A stretch of 64,000 bases of DNA from Defluviitaleaceae bacterium (lineage in GTDB: Bacteria; Bacillota; Clostridia; Lachnospirales; WQUN01). This document shows positions 43,225 through 52,368 of this stretch, in pieces (position 1 is the stretch's first letter; each line of letters begins with the position of its first letter). The position numbers were made by a program, and so were the translations under genes. The notes below the pieces were generated by a model. The model was not told the DNA's origin. It did no database searches and saw nothing but the letters and a program-made list of their open reading frames with translations. The DNA lies in NCBI GenBank assembly GCA_009779755.1, contig WRDO01000015.1, forward strand, positions 1-64,000, read 5' to 3'.

Positions 43225-44418
43225 ATGCGTCTCGTAGGTACTTCCGCGTTCGGTATCCGCTTACCGATCATCAACCCCGGCGACGATTTGGTTGACCTCG
43301 TTGCCGAACACGTACTGCGCTGGGCCGAAGGTTCGGGTACGTCCCTCTCCCCCGACGATGTCGTCGCCGTCACCGAAAGCATGGTCGCCAAAGCCGAACG
43401 GAATTTTATCGATATTTCGGATATCGCCGCCGATGTACGGGCAAAATTCCCGTCGGGCGAGGTCGGCCTCGTTTACCCCATGCTTTCGCGCAACCGTTTC
43501 CTTAATATTTTGAAGGGCATCGCTGCGGGGGTTGAAAAATTGCACATCCTGCTCAGCTACCCCCACGACGAAGTCGGCAACCCCGTGATGGATATTAACA
43601 AAATGGACGAGGTTGAAGATTTTTTTAATCTGCGCCTGATGCGGGATTATGACACCCTTGTATCCGCCGCCGATTTCCGTGAAGTGGCGGGAGCTTACAA
43701 ATTACCCTTTACGGGCGTTGACTATGTGGAACTGTATAAAAGCGTCGCGCCGCATATCTCGATTTATTTTTCCAACGACCCGCGAAGCATTTTGGAATTG
43801 ACGCCCCACGTCTTGGTGGGGGAAATCCACAACCGCTTCCGCACGAAGAAACGGCTGGAGAAAGCAGGTGCGCAAACGGTTTACACCCTGTCCGATATTA
43901 TGAATAAAAGTGTCAACGGCAGCGGTTTTAACGAAAAATACGGCGTGCTGGGCTCCAACCTTTCCACGGACACAAAACTTAAGATGTTCCCGAATGACGC
44001 CGACGGCTTCGTTAAAAAATTGCAAAACCGCTTCAATGAGCTGGCGGGCGTCTCCCCCGAGGTGATGGTATACGGCGACGGCGCGTTTAAGGACCCCGTG
44101 TGCGGTATATGGGAGCTGGCGGATCCCGTCGTTTCCCCCGGGCATACGCCGCGCCTGGCGGGGCAGCCATCGGAGATAAAAATGAAATTGGTGGCGGACA
44201 CAGCGTTTTCGCAATTGGCGGGGAGCGAAAAACAAGACGCCGTAAGGAATTTGATAAAGGAAAAGGAAAAAAACCCGCAATCCTTCCGCGAGGGCACCAC
44301 CCCAAGGATATACGCCGATTTACTCGGAAGCCTTGCGGATTTGGTCTCGGGAAGCGGGGATAAAGGCACACCCGTGGTACTCATACGCGGATATTTCGAC
44401 AATTACGCCTCGGATTAA
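43225..44418 (+). CDS. Coenzyme F420-0:L-glutamate ligase-like (CofE-family) protein
   Basis: A 397-residue protein. The N-terminal part (GIRLPIINPGDDLVDLVAEH, then LSPDDVVAVTESMVAKAERN) matches the F420_ligase/CofE fold, which adds glutamate to F420-0. Long versions of ~400 residues occur in Clostridia that make no F420, where the substrate is unknown; that may apply here, as no other F420 gene is seen. The C-terminal half has DPVCGIWELADPVVSPG and a charged tail. AGGAGG precedes the ATG. It is monocistronic after tRNA-Val. Confidence 0.75.
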   Translation: MRLVGTSAFGIRLPIINPGDDLVDLVAEHVLRWAEGSGTSLSPDDVVAVTESMVAKAERNFIDISDIAADVRAKFPSGEVGLVYPMLSRNRFLNILKGIAAGVEKLHILLSYPHDEVGNPVMDINKMDEVEDFFNLRLMRDYDTLVSAADFREVAGAYKLPFTGVDYVELYKSVAPHISIYFSNDPRSILELTPHVLVGEIHNRFRTKKRLEKAGAQTVYTLSDIMNKSVNGSGFNEKYGVLGSNLSTDTKLKMFPNDADGFVKKLQNRFNELAGVSPEVMVYGDGAFKDPVCGIWELADPVVSPGHTPRLAGQPSEIKMKLVADTAFSQLAGSEKQDAVRNLIKEKEKNPQSFREGTTPRIYADLLGSLADLVSGSGDKGTPVVLIRGYFDNYASD

Positions 44419-44470
44419 TGGAATTCGGGGCTTTTTTTCGCCATTTTTCGGCAATTATTCATAAAATCTA

Positions 44471-44499
44471 TAGACAAACAAAAACGGTTATATTATGAT
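44471..44499 (+). promoter_or_regulatory. Promoter of the VWA-tubulin-GTPase cluster
   Basis: TAGACA, 17 bp, TATGAT. Transcription would start about 70 bp before the VWA gene. All five following genes and the kinase are within 46 bp of one another, so this is likely to be the main promoter of a 12-kb operon. Confidence 0.6.
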
Positions 44500-44574
44500 A
44501 CGATTCAATCTATCTATTTTTTACCCATGTCTGTGCCAACGCCTTGCCCTTAGGGGTCGAAAGGGTTTTTTCTG

Positions 44575-46479
44575 ATGATTAAGCGCGTCAAAAATGCAAT
44601 CCTGTTATTGGTCGCCGCAAGTCTCCTCACGGCCATACCCATACCCACGCAAGCCGTCGTTACGGCGGCGGAAGGCATCGACGCAATTCTTGTAATCGAC
44701 ACATCGGGCTCCATGCGCAACTCCGACAGGGACAGGACCGCACTGGAAGCCGCCCAGCTCTTTATCGATATGATGGAAACACGTAATTCCCGCATCGGTA
44801 TCGTGGAATTCAACGGTACGTTAGGTACGGTCATCCCGCTGACGCCCGTCAATACGCCCGAGGAACGCGACGCGCTGCGCAGGCGTATCTCCCGCTTCCA
44901 GTACGAAGGTTGGACGGACATCGGCTTGGCGCTTAACGCCGCGGCCGAAATGCTCCTCGCCCACGGCGATCCGAACAACAGCCCCCTCATCGTCCTCTTC
45001 ACCGACGGCACAATCGAAATCAACCCCGCCCAACCAAACCGCACCGAAGCCATGTCCTACGACGATACGTGGAAAGCGGTGCAGGCGGTGACGGGCATCG
45101 CCCCGATATACACCGTCGGGCTCAATTATTCGGGTATGGTCAACGTCGATTTCCTGCGGCAAATATCCGAACGTACGATGGGCCGCAATTTCATCATCCA
45201 GGAAGCGTCCGCCCTCCCCATGGTATTCAGTGAAATATCCGCCAGCCATATACGCACCTCGGTTATCGAGATCGCGGATTTTGTCGCGGTGGCGGAGGAA
45301 TATACCGAAATCACGATTTCCATCCCTTCCGCGTTTGTAGCGGAGGCGAATATCATCATGCTTTCCGAAAATCCGTTGCTTAACGTGCGTTTTATCAACC
45401 CCGACGGCGAGGAAGTACCCTTCAACGACACGAATAACATTATTTCCTATGCCAGCCGCTACACCATGATCAAAGCCCTCACCCCTGCCGTAGGCGACTG
45501 GACGCTTAAGGTCATGGGGTTACCCGACGAACGCGTCACCGTTAACCTTATCTATAATTTCGACGTGAACCTTACCGTGTCCGCCACCCAACCGGGTGCC
45601 GCGGGCCTTTTGTATAACCCGAATAACCCCGTCACTGTCACCGCCGGTTTTATCTTCGCCGACCCGCGTATCATGCCCGCGGATTTGTTTAACGGCGCGG
45701 TCGCGGAGCTTCAGGTGTATGACCGCTTTATGCAGCTCTTGTACAGCGTGCCGATGGAAAACACCGGCACGCGCTTCAGCGTGGACTATCTGACCCAAAC
45801 GGGCGACGACGTGCATGTAACCGTATGGGTGGATCACCCGCATTTTTCCGTAGGCAGCGCATTTATCACGATTGCGTTCGAGGAACCCGAACCCGAACCT
45901 ACCCCTGACCCCACGCCCCAACCCACCCCTGACCCGACGCCCGAGCCTACCCCTTCACCCACACCCGAACCGACGCCGACCCCCACGCCTGCACCCACAC
46001 CCCGCCCCGCGGACAATGAAAGCGACGGGATCCCGGTATGGATATGGATCGCGGGCGGCGGCGCTGTCCTGTTGGTCATTCTGATCATAGCGGTCGGCCG
46101 CAAACCCAAAACCAAGATATTCAACGGTTACTTGGAGGTACGCGGTTTATTGCCCAACGGCAAATACACCTCCTTGGAAGCGCCCGATTTAAACACGTAT
46201 ACGGGACGTATTTCCCTGCATCAATTTTTGAAAGAATCCCTGACGAGCAAAGCGGATCGGATTTTAGAATCCGTAAAATTGGGCGACATTAGTATTGCGC
46301 CCGGTTTGCAAGCGGGCGATCCTGTTTTGCTTTTGATCAATAAAACGAGCTGCGTAATTATGGACAACGAGCAAGTGTTCGGCAAGAACATCGTATGGGG
46401 CGATAACCAGCAGTTGATATTCTCCAACGAGGACTCGAACGCAAAACTGGAAATCACGTATAGGGCGGAGATAAATTGA
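44575..46479 (+). CDS. Membrane-anchored VWA-domain protein with Pro-rich stalk and cytoplasmic C-terminal domain
   Basis: A 634-residue protein. Signal peptide or TM (1-30); VWA domain with intact MIDAS D42-T-S-G-S46, the Thr in YEGWTDIGLAL and Asp in LFTDGTIEI; a beta-rich region (to about 440); a (PEPTP)n stalk; TM helix IWIAGGGAVLLVILIIAV; and a ~125-residue cytoplasmic domain (IFNGYLEVRGLLPNGKYTSL..., KLGDISIAPGLQAGDPVLLLIN...) that looks beta-rich, perhaps FHA-like. The topology places the VWA outside and the tail inside the cell. It is the first gene of the cluster, 34 bp before the tubulin-like gene; a role as surface sensor for the cytoplasmic GTPases is inferred. Confidence 0.85.
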   Translation: MIKRVKNAILLLVAASLLTAIPIPTQAVVTAAEGIDAILVIDTSGSMRNSDRDRTALEAAQLFIDMMETRNSRIGIVEFNGTLGTVIPLTPVNTPEERDALRRRISRFQYEGWTDIGLALNAAAEMLLAHGDPNNSPLIVLFTDGTIEINPAQPNRTEAMSYDDTWKAVQAVTGIAPIYTVGLNYSGMVNVDFLRQISERTMGRNFIIQEASALPMVFSEISASHIRTSVIEIADFVAVAEEYTEITISIPSAFVAEANIIMLSENPLLNVRFINPDGEEVPFNDTNNIISYASRYTMIKALTPAVGDWTLKVMGLPDERVTVNLIYNFDVNLTVSATQPGAAGLLYNPNNPVTVTAGFIFADPRIMPADLFNGAVAELQVYDRFMQLLYSVPMENTGTRFSVDYLTQTGDDVHVTVWVDHPHFSVGSAFITIAFEEPEPEPTPDPTPQPTPDPTPEPTPSPTPEPTPTPTPAPTPRPADNESDGIPVWIWIAGGGAVLLVILIIAVGRKPKTKIFNGYLEVRGLLPNGKYTSLEAPDLNTYTGRISLHQFLKESLTSKADRILESVKLGDISIAPGLQAGDPVLLLINKTSCVIMDNEQVFGKNIVWGDNQQLIFSNEDSNAKLEITYRAEIN

Positions 46480-46513
46480 TGCGATCCATATCCTTCACAG
46501 GGAGCCTAACCCG

Positions 46514-49500
46514 ATGAAATTGACGCCTGAGATCATAGCGGACCTGCGAACGCTTGACGTTGAATACGGCGGGGGTATCACCACGCTCAGCACCAAGTCC
46601 GAGGTTATCGACAAGCCTATTTTGGTTGTGGGCTTGGGCGGTACGGGTGTTGAATCATTGATCCGCGTAAAAAAGGCGATCAACAGGCATTTCCGCCTGC
46701 CGCCCGTGGTAGCCGGCGCCCGCCCGCCCGATAAGCCGTCCCAAGTGGAATATATCGGCATCGATTCGGACGAAACGCTCCTAAACCTTAAATACATGGA
46801 CATGACCTTCAACGACGATGAGTTCGTTTTGTTGGAAAACGCGAACCTCACCTCGATCTATAAAAACCGCGATACGGTATTTAAGCATTCCACCCACGAA
46901 TGGATAGCGGACAACCTGCGTTTACAGCAGGTGCGCCACGGCGCGGGCGGCATACGCCAAGCCGGGCGTTTCCTGCTCGCCATCAACACCAACCGCGTCG
47001 TCAACGTAATCAACGACAAGATAAGCCGCCTGACCGCCATCCGCAACGCCAACGACCTGTTATATGTATTTATATTAGTCGGGTGCGCGGGGGGTACGGG
47101 AAGCGGCATTTTTATCGACATCCCCTACATGATACGCCAGCTCGCCGCGCAAAAGGGATTTGAAACGGAAAATATCGGCATGATCTTCCTGCCGGACGTA
47201 ACGTTGTCCGACTCCATGATCGACGGTTCCGCCGCGCTTAACATCAAGGCCAACGGCTTTGCCGCGCTTAAGGAACTCGATTATTTGATGTCCATCGAGC
47301 AAACGGGCGAAACATTTGAGCATACCTACGCCGATTTGGACGTAAAGACCAACCGTCCCCCTTATGACTTGTGCCATTTGGTCAGCGCGAAGGACGAAAT
47401 GGGCAAGCTCATCCCCCAAGCGAAGAACTATTGCATGAACGTCGCCGCGGAAACGGTCATCAACTTCATCGCCAGCGAGGAGGCCGTGGACGGCCAAAGC
47501 TATACGATCAATTCCTACCTGTCGAATATCGAAAACAATAAAGCCGCATTCCTCACCACACACCAGCAAAAACAACCCGTCAACTACATCTATAACATCG
47601 TGGGCGCGGCGAGCGCGCAGCTCCCCTTGGAATATTTGATCAACTACCTTACGGCCAACATGTTCGACGAGCTCGAACCGTTGATGGACAAATCCCCCGG
47701 TACGGAATCGGCGCAGCTTGCGCTGGAGGCGATGAAGATCGACCTTCCGACGCTGGAGCGCGCCTTGGCCGAAGGCAAACCGCGGATGCGCGACCTTAAG
47801 CAATATGACCGCACGGTGCTTTCCCAGCGACCCGACATCATTGAAGAAGCCGTAAAGAAGGAAATCGCCCGCGTGAAGGAACATTACGACAACCGCGCGG
47901 CGCAAATCACGGATACCTTCATCCAATCGCTTAACGGCAGGAACCATTTACTGACCCAGCACTTCACGGATTTTGATATGGGGCCTTTCTTTACCCTGCG
48001 CGAACTGGACGAACTGAATGAAAATTCCGTCTTAAAATTGATCGACCGCTTACGCAAGCGCGACATCCAAATGAAGCGCGAGCACCGCGATACCGTCGCA
48101 GCGTTGGAAATCAAACGCCAAGCCGCCATCGACCGCTTTAACCAAAAGTCCCTTTTTGCCCGCTTTACGAAAAACCAGCAAGCCGCCAACGCGGTTAAGA
48201 CCAATGAAGTCTATTTAAAAGCGATGGACAAGAACGCGGGATACGACGCCATTGACCGTATCTACGAAGTCATTTTCAAAGCGCTGGAGGATTACCGCGA
48301 ACGTCAAATCGAGCCGTATTGCGAGCTACTCACCACGCTGAAGGAATTATTCGATAAGTTCCACACGTTACGCCACACCGATTTATCCCGTTCGGAGTCC
48401 TTTACGCGTAATTTGGCCGAGCCGCAGGAATTCTGCGAATTTTTCGACGCGGAATCAGACCCCACTTTAACCGTAGATTACAAGGCCGCGTTAAAACGGC
48501 TGTTGGGCGATATGTTGAAGGATTCATCGTGGCAACCCGCGCAGGACCATAAAATCGTGGAAAACCTCAATAAGTTCGTGACCGCGCAGTTCCAAGGGGT
48601 TATGTACAAGTCACTGGATTATTATTTGGTGATGATGGCCAAGCACAAGAATATCCCCGCCGAGGAATACATCAACGAAAAGATTTCGGCGTTGGCTGAG
48701 GATTCGAAGGTCATGTTCCCCATGAACCACGTACCCGGCGGCTTGCAAATCACCTTTCCGCCGTACACCTACCTTTCCGTCCCCGCGAACGCGCCGCAGA
48801 TACGCGCCACCGCGCAGTCCGTGTCGGGGCGGATTTCCAGCATCAAATACAGCCGCATGGTGAACAGGCTGTATATGCTTAATTTGAAAATCGCGGTCGC
48901 TTTATACGGTTATAAGGAATTAAACGAATACGAGTCCGTGTACGAGGCGTCGTTGAATAAAATCCCCGGCCTCCACCTTTATGAAAGCGAGCAGAAGAAC
49001 TGGCGCAACCTCCCCTCCCCCAACTACGACCGTTTATGGACGGCGGACTACGAAAACAACCGCGAACGGACGCGCAACGACCGCATACGCAGCGTCTTTG
49101 GGCGTGCGTTGGCCTACGGATTGATTAAACTGGACGAAAAGAGCCGCCGCTACGTGTGCTACTACGGCGACCCGGTGGATATAAACGCCCGCTACGCCGT
49201 TGTGGAGAAGGGTATCGCGGAAAAGACCCTCTCCGCGCCGCAGGCACGCGCCGTCATCGCCGATTTAAAGGGGTTCGGCGCATCTCCCGATCGTTCTAAA
49301 TACCGTCAGCCGCTGTTCGACACGGAATTCCTGCCGGACAGCGATTATCCCGATAAGGAATACGCCAAAGGGGTATTCATCTACATGCCCGCCCTCAACG
49401 AACGTATGGCGCAGGAAGTGGAGATACAGGAATACGTGGAACGGTTGATCATCCAACTCAATAAGATCGACATGGCCGAGGTGCGTTACAACCACTTCGC

Positions 49501-49879
49501 GCAGGCGTTATATATGGGCATTATCGTAAAGCAACGCAAGAACTTTAAATTTTTCTACGATGACGTTGAATATATTTTATATACGATGGAGCGCGTGAGC
49601 GACCCCTTCGTGGAATACGACGTGTTCCAAGCCTACCTCGCGCTGGATGACAGCCTGAGCGCCTATTTGCAAAAAAGGGCGCAGGACGCGGAAAACCGCT
49701 TGGCGGACGACGAATATGACCCCATCCTGCGTACGATCAACGATTATATCGAAGCCTACCGCGATAAGCTGACCCACCTCGACCAAGTCTACCAAGACGA
49801 ACGGGGCGGTGCGCAAAAACGCCTGTTCTATAAAGCGATGCTCGATGTCTTTATGAAGGAGAAGGCTGTTTTATCGTGA
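46514..49879 (+). CDS. Tubulin-like (Tubulin_2-type) GTPase-domain protein
   Basis: An 1121-residue cytoplasmic protein. The N-terminal ~400 residues have a tubulin/FtsZ-like nucleotide site: strand-loop KPILVVGLGGTGVES (34-48) and the tubulin signature-like VGCAGGTGSGIF (189-200). A long helical region (about 420-640, coiled-coil prone) and a large C-terminal domain follow, which I cannot assign. Proteins of this type are known from bacterial genomes next to VWA and TRAFAC GTPase genes and are suspected conflict or signalling systems; polymer formation has not been established to my knowledge. AGGGAG precedes the ATG. Overlap GTGA with the next gene. Confidence 0.82.
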   Translation: MKLTPEIIADLRTLDVEYGGGITTLSTKSEVIDKPILVVGLGGTGVESLIRVKKAINRHFRLPPVVAGARPPDKPSQVEYIGIDSDETLLNLKYMDMTFNDDEFVLLENANLTSIYKNRDTVFKHSTHEWIADNLRLQQVRHGAGGIRQAGRFLLAINTNRVVNVINDKISRLTAIRNANDLLYVFILVGCAGGTGSGIFIDIPYMIRQLAAQKGFETENIGMIFLPDVTLSDSMIDGSAALNIKANGFAALKELDYLMSIEQTGETFEHTYADLDVKTNRPPYDLCHLVSAKDEMGKLIPQAKNYCMNVAAETVINFIASEEAVDGQSYTINSYLSNIENNKAAFLTTHQQKQPVNYIYNIVGAASAQLPLEYLINYLTANMFDELEPLMDKSPGTESAQLALEAMKIDLPTLERALAEGKPRMRDLKQYDRTVLSQRPDIIEEAVKKEIARVKEHYDNRAAQITDTFIQSLNGRNHLLTQHFTDFDMGPFFTLRELDELNENSVLKLIDRLRKRDIQMKREHRDTVAALEIKRQAAIDRFNQKSLFARFTKNQQAANAVKTNEVYLKAMDKNAGYDAIDRIYEVIFKALEDYRERQIEPYCELLTTLKELFDKFHTLRHTDLSRSESFTRNLAEPQEFCEFFDAESDPTLTVDYKAALKRLLGDMLKDSSWQPAQDHKIVENLNKFVTAQFQGVMYKSLDYYLVMMAKHKNIPAEEYINEKISALAEDSKVMFPMNHVPGGLQITFPPYTYLSVPANAPQIRATAQSVSGRISSIKYSRMVNRLYMLNLKIAVALYGYKELNEYESVYEASLNKIPGLHLYESEQKNWRNLPSPNYDRLWTADYENNRERTRNDRIRSVFGRALAYGLIKLDEKSRRYVCYYGDPVDINARYAVVEKGIAEKTLSAPQARAVIADLKGFGASPDRSKYRQPLFDTEFLPDSDYPDKEYAKGVFIYMPALNERMAQEVEIQEYVERLIIQLNKIDMAEVRYNHFAQALYMGIIVKQRKNFKFFYDDVEYILYTMERVSDPFVEYDVFQAYLALDDSLSAYLQKRAQDAENRLADDEYDPILRTINDYIEAYRDKLTHLDQVYQDERGGAQKRLFYKAMLDVFMKEKAVLS

Positions 49880-51696
49880 CCGTACGGCAATCCAACCCTT
49901 CGTTGTTCGTATTGATGGGGACGGCGGCGGAGTTGGCCCCCGATTTGACCCGTATGTTAGCAAGCTACCGATTGCGGGCCGCGGCGTGTGTGATCGTACC
50001 CGATGTAAACGACAAAACACACCTGCGTGCGGAAATCAACCGCATACAACGGGATTATCTGCAACATTCCTACGCGACCGTGGGGATCGCGCGGGTGGGG
50101 TACGTCCTGCATGACGCTTATGAGCTGATCGCCATACGCGAACACGTTGAGGATATCCTGTCGCCCTTGTACCCTTCGAGCCTGATTACCGACGTATATT
50201 GGCTCACCGACGAAACAAGCACATTGGAAACCGATCGGCAACACAGAAGGAATGCCATGGAGGTACTGGAGGACGGCTTTCCCGATGCGCAGGTGTACCT
50301 GCTCTCCAACCTTAACAGCGCATCCCGCTATACCCCATGGGTTGATGTATTACAAACCATCGCGCTGCTGACATTGTTTAAGGACGGCGAACCGCGCGAA
50401 TACGCTGTGCCGCCCGACGCATCCCGCTACAACGAGCCTTTGTTCTTGCAAAATGCAAGCCGAGGAAAACCTTTCCTGACGGCGGGCAGCCAACGCTTAC
50501 AGATACCCCGAAAAGCCTTGCGCGCATTATTGCTCTCCGCGCTTTTGAAGCCTTTACCGATACCGCCGATGCCCGCGCCGCCGTTAACCTTAGATTCGAC
50601 CGGGGGCAAAGCCGCTTTATGGAAACCCGATGAGGAATTCCTCTCCGGTATAGCCCTGCCGCCCGAAGCCGATAAGATCATCCGCGATAAGATGACGCGG
50701 CGTACGATCATCAGCCGCTTGTTCGGGTCAAGGCTGGATACGATAGCCGACAGGGACCTGCCGAAACCGGACGGCACACCCCCCGCGGAATTGATGGAAC
50801 AATCCGATTTTGAACGGCTCTTAAGCGGATTCGGCCTGTTCGACGCGTTGGAGGTTACCAAACAGAACGGGCAATGGCCGATTTTTATCAGCAATATGAT
50901 CAACAACAACGAAATGGCCGTTTCCACCGCGCAAAAAAACTTGCAGACATGGCTCGACACACCGCAAGACCTGGCAACGCTCAAAGCCGACAAGCTGCCG
51001 TTATCGTTTATACAGCATACGCCCCATTACCCCTACACGATCGCCGCCGAATACTTAAAACGCAGGTTCCAAATCCGATCACACAAAAAATACGGCGAGG
51101 CATTGACGCGAATAGCGTCCCATGTAAACGAAATCAACGCCCGATTGGAAGAACGGCTCAAATTTATCACCGAAATACGCGTCCCGTATGACCGTGACGC
51201 GCAAGCCCTCACAGCCGATGATACGCCGTTGTCCGATACCCGCGATTATTTTTTAAACCTCTTCGCCGAATATGCGAGGAGGAACACGCAAGCACTGCGC
51301 GATTTGCTGATGTACCTGAGGGAACCGCTCCCCGCGGATTCGCCGACCTTACCCTTGGAGGAATACGTGGACAATCGGATTTTGACGGACCCGATTTTTG
51401 CCCGTTCCTTTACCGAAATGCTGACTTATGTCGCCGATGATACGTCCATCACCGAATGGGCGGTCAAGGCACGGCATACGCATATACGCCTGCGCTCCGG
51501 TTCATCGGTGCTGTATGGTGAAGCGAACCTGCACATGCCCGCCGATTGGGCCGCGCAGGTAAAGTGGGGATGCGAGTCGCAAGGCCTCGGGCGGGTCAAC
51601 CTTTTTACGGATTCCGCCACGGACCGCGTAAGCGTGTTGTACCATGCGGGGGCGTTCGCGCCGGGGGATTTATATTATGCGGATTTGTATCGCTAA
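49876..51696 (+). CDS. Unrecognised 606-aa partner of the tubulin-like protein
   Basis: A 606-residue soluble protein. The first ~200 residues alternate strands and helices in a Rossmann-like way (PSLFVLMGTAAELAPDLTRML, then VYWLTDETST, VYLLSNLNS) but show no P-loop. The middle is Pro-rich; the C-terminal ~200 residues are helical and then beta-rich (RLRSGSSVLYGEANLHMPADWAAQ). The start is GTG overlapping the upstream stop (GTGA), so it is made together with the tubulin-like protein, probably as a stoichiometric partner. I do not recognise a family. Confidence 0.7.
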   Translation: MTVRQSNPSLFVLMGTAAELAPDLTRMLASYRLRAAACVIVPDVNDKTHLRAEINRIQRDYLQHSYATVGIARVGYVLHDAYELIAIREHVEDILSPLYPSSLITDVYWLTDETSTLETDRQHRRNAMEVLEDGFPDAQVYLLSNLNSASRYTPWVDVLQTIALLTLFKDGEPREYAVPPDASRYNEPLFLQNASRGKPFLTAGSQRLQIPRKALRALLLSALLKPLPIPPMPAPPLTLDSTGGKAALWKPDEEFLSGIALPPEADKIIRDKMTRRTIISRLFGSRLDTIADRDLPKPDGTPPAELMEQSDFERLLSGFGLFDALEVTKQNGQWPIFISNMINNNEMAVSTAQKNLQTWLDTPQDLATLKADKLPLSFIQHTPHYPYTIAAEYLKRRFQIRSHKKYGEALTRIASHVNEINARLEERLKFITEIRVPYDRDAQALTADDTPLSDTRDYFLNLFAEYARRNTQALRDLLMYLREPLPADSPTLPLEEYVDNRILTDPIFARSFTEMLTYVADDTSITEWAVKARHTHIRLRSGSSVLYGEANLHMPADWAAQVKWGCESQGLGRVNLFTDSATDRVSVLYHAGAFAPGDLYYADLYR

Positions 51697-51741
51697 ACGA
51701 AGGCCGTCGCCCGAGCGTTGCGTTCGGATGGGTCGTTATAT

Positions 51742-52356
51742 ATGAGGACTTATGTTACCCGCCCCCATACCGAACCCGACATGGCCGTAACCCGCTTCAA
51801 ATGGCAAACCGATTTCGAGAACAACGTTTTGCTGTCGTGGACATGGCCGAAAAACGCGGACGTAAAATACATGCTGGCCGCGGCGACAACCGAAAACCCC
51901 GACGACCCGCTCGAATACCTGATGCAAAACCCCGCGCGCCATACCGTCATCACACGCAACCTGGCCGCCCACTACGCCGTACCCATCGGACCGGAGCCCA
52001 AGCGTTACATCCTTGCGCCCGCGTACCTGCAAGACAAGGAGATCACCGTGTACGGGCCCGCGCTCACTACCGACCTGCTCCACGCCAAGGCACACGCGCA
52101 CCTGCGCATCACCAACCGCCCCATACCCTTCGGCCCGTACAAGCGCGTGAGCTTTACGATAACGTTCGACGACGGCCACGCCGCGGCCATCGGTAAGGAT
52201 GCCCTCCGATATCACCTGTACGAATACAGCCGTTTGATCGGCACCTATCCGTTGGACGAGGGGATCATGGCGGGCGGATATATGTACATTAAGAAAACCC
52301 AGCACATACGCTTTTTCATAAATGACGAATACGCTCATCTCATCGCATTGGTATAG
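51742..52356 (+). CDS. Unrecognised beta-sandwich-like protein in the GTPase cluster
   Basis: About 204 residues from ATG 51742; the track ORF begins at 51718 with no ribosome site for either, so the start is uncertain. DMAVTRFKWQTDFENNVLLSWTWPKNADVKYMLAAATTEN resembles the first strands of a fibronectin type III or similar beta-sandwich, and the C-terminal half also reads as beta strands. There is no signal peptide, so it should be cytoplasmic. It lies between the 606-aa protein and the GTPase (12 bp gap). Confidence 0.65.
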   Translation: MRTYVTRPHTEPDMAVTRFKWQTDFENNVLLSWTWPKNADVKYMLAAATTENPDDPLEYLMQNPARHTVITRNLAAHYAVPIGPEPKRYILAPAYLQDKEITVYGPALTTDLLHAKAHAHLRITNRPIPFGPYKRVSFTITFDDGHAAAIGKDALRYHLYEYSRLIGTYPLDEGIMAGGYMYIKKTQHIRFFINDEYAHLIALV

Positions 52357-52368
52357 GAAGGTGTAACG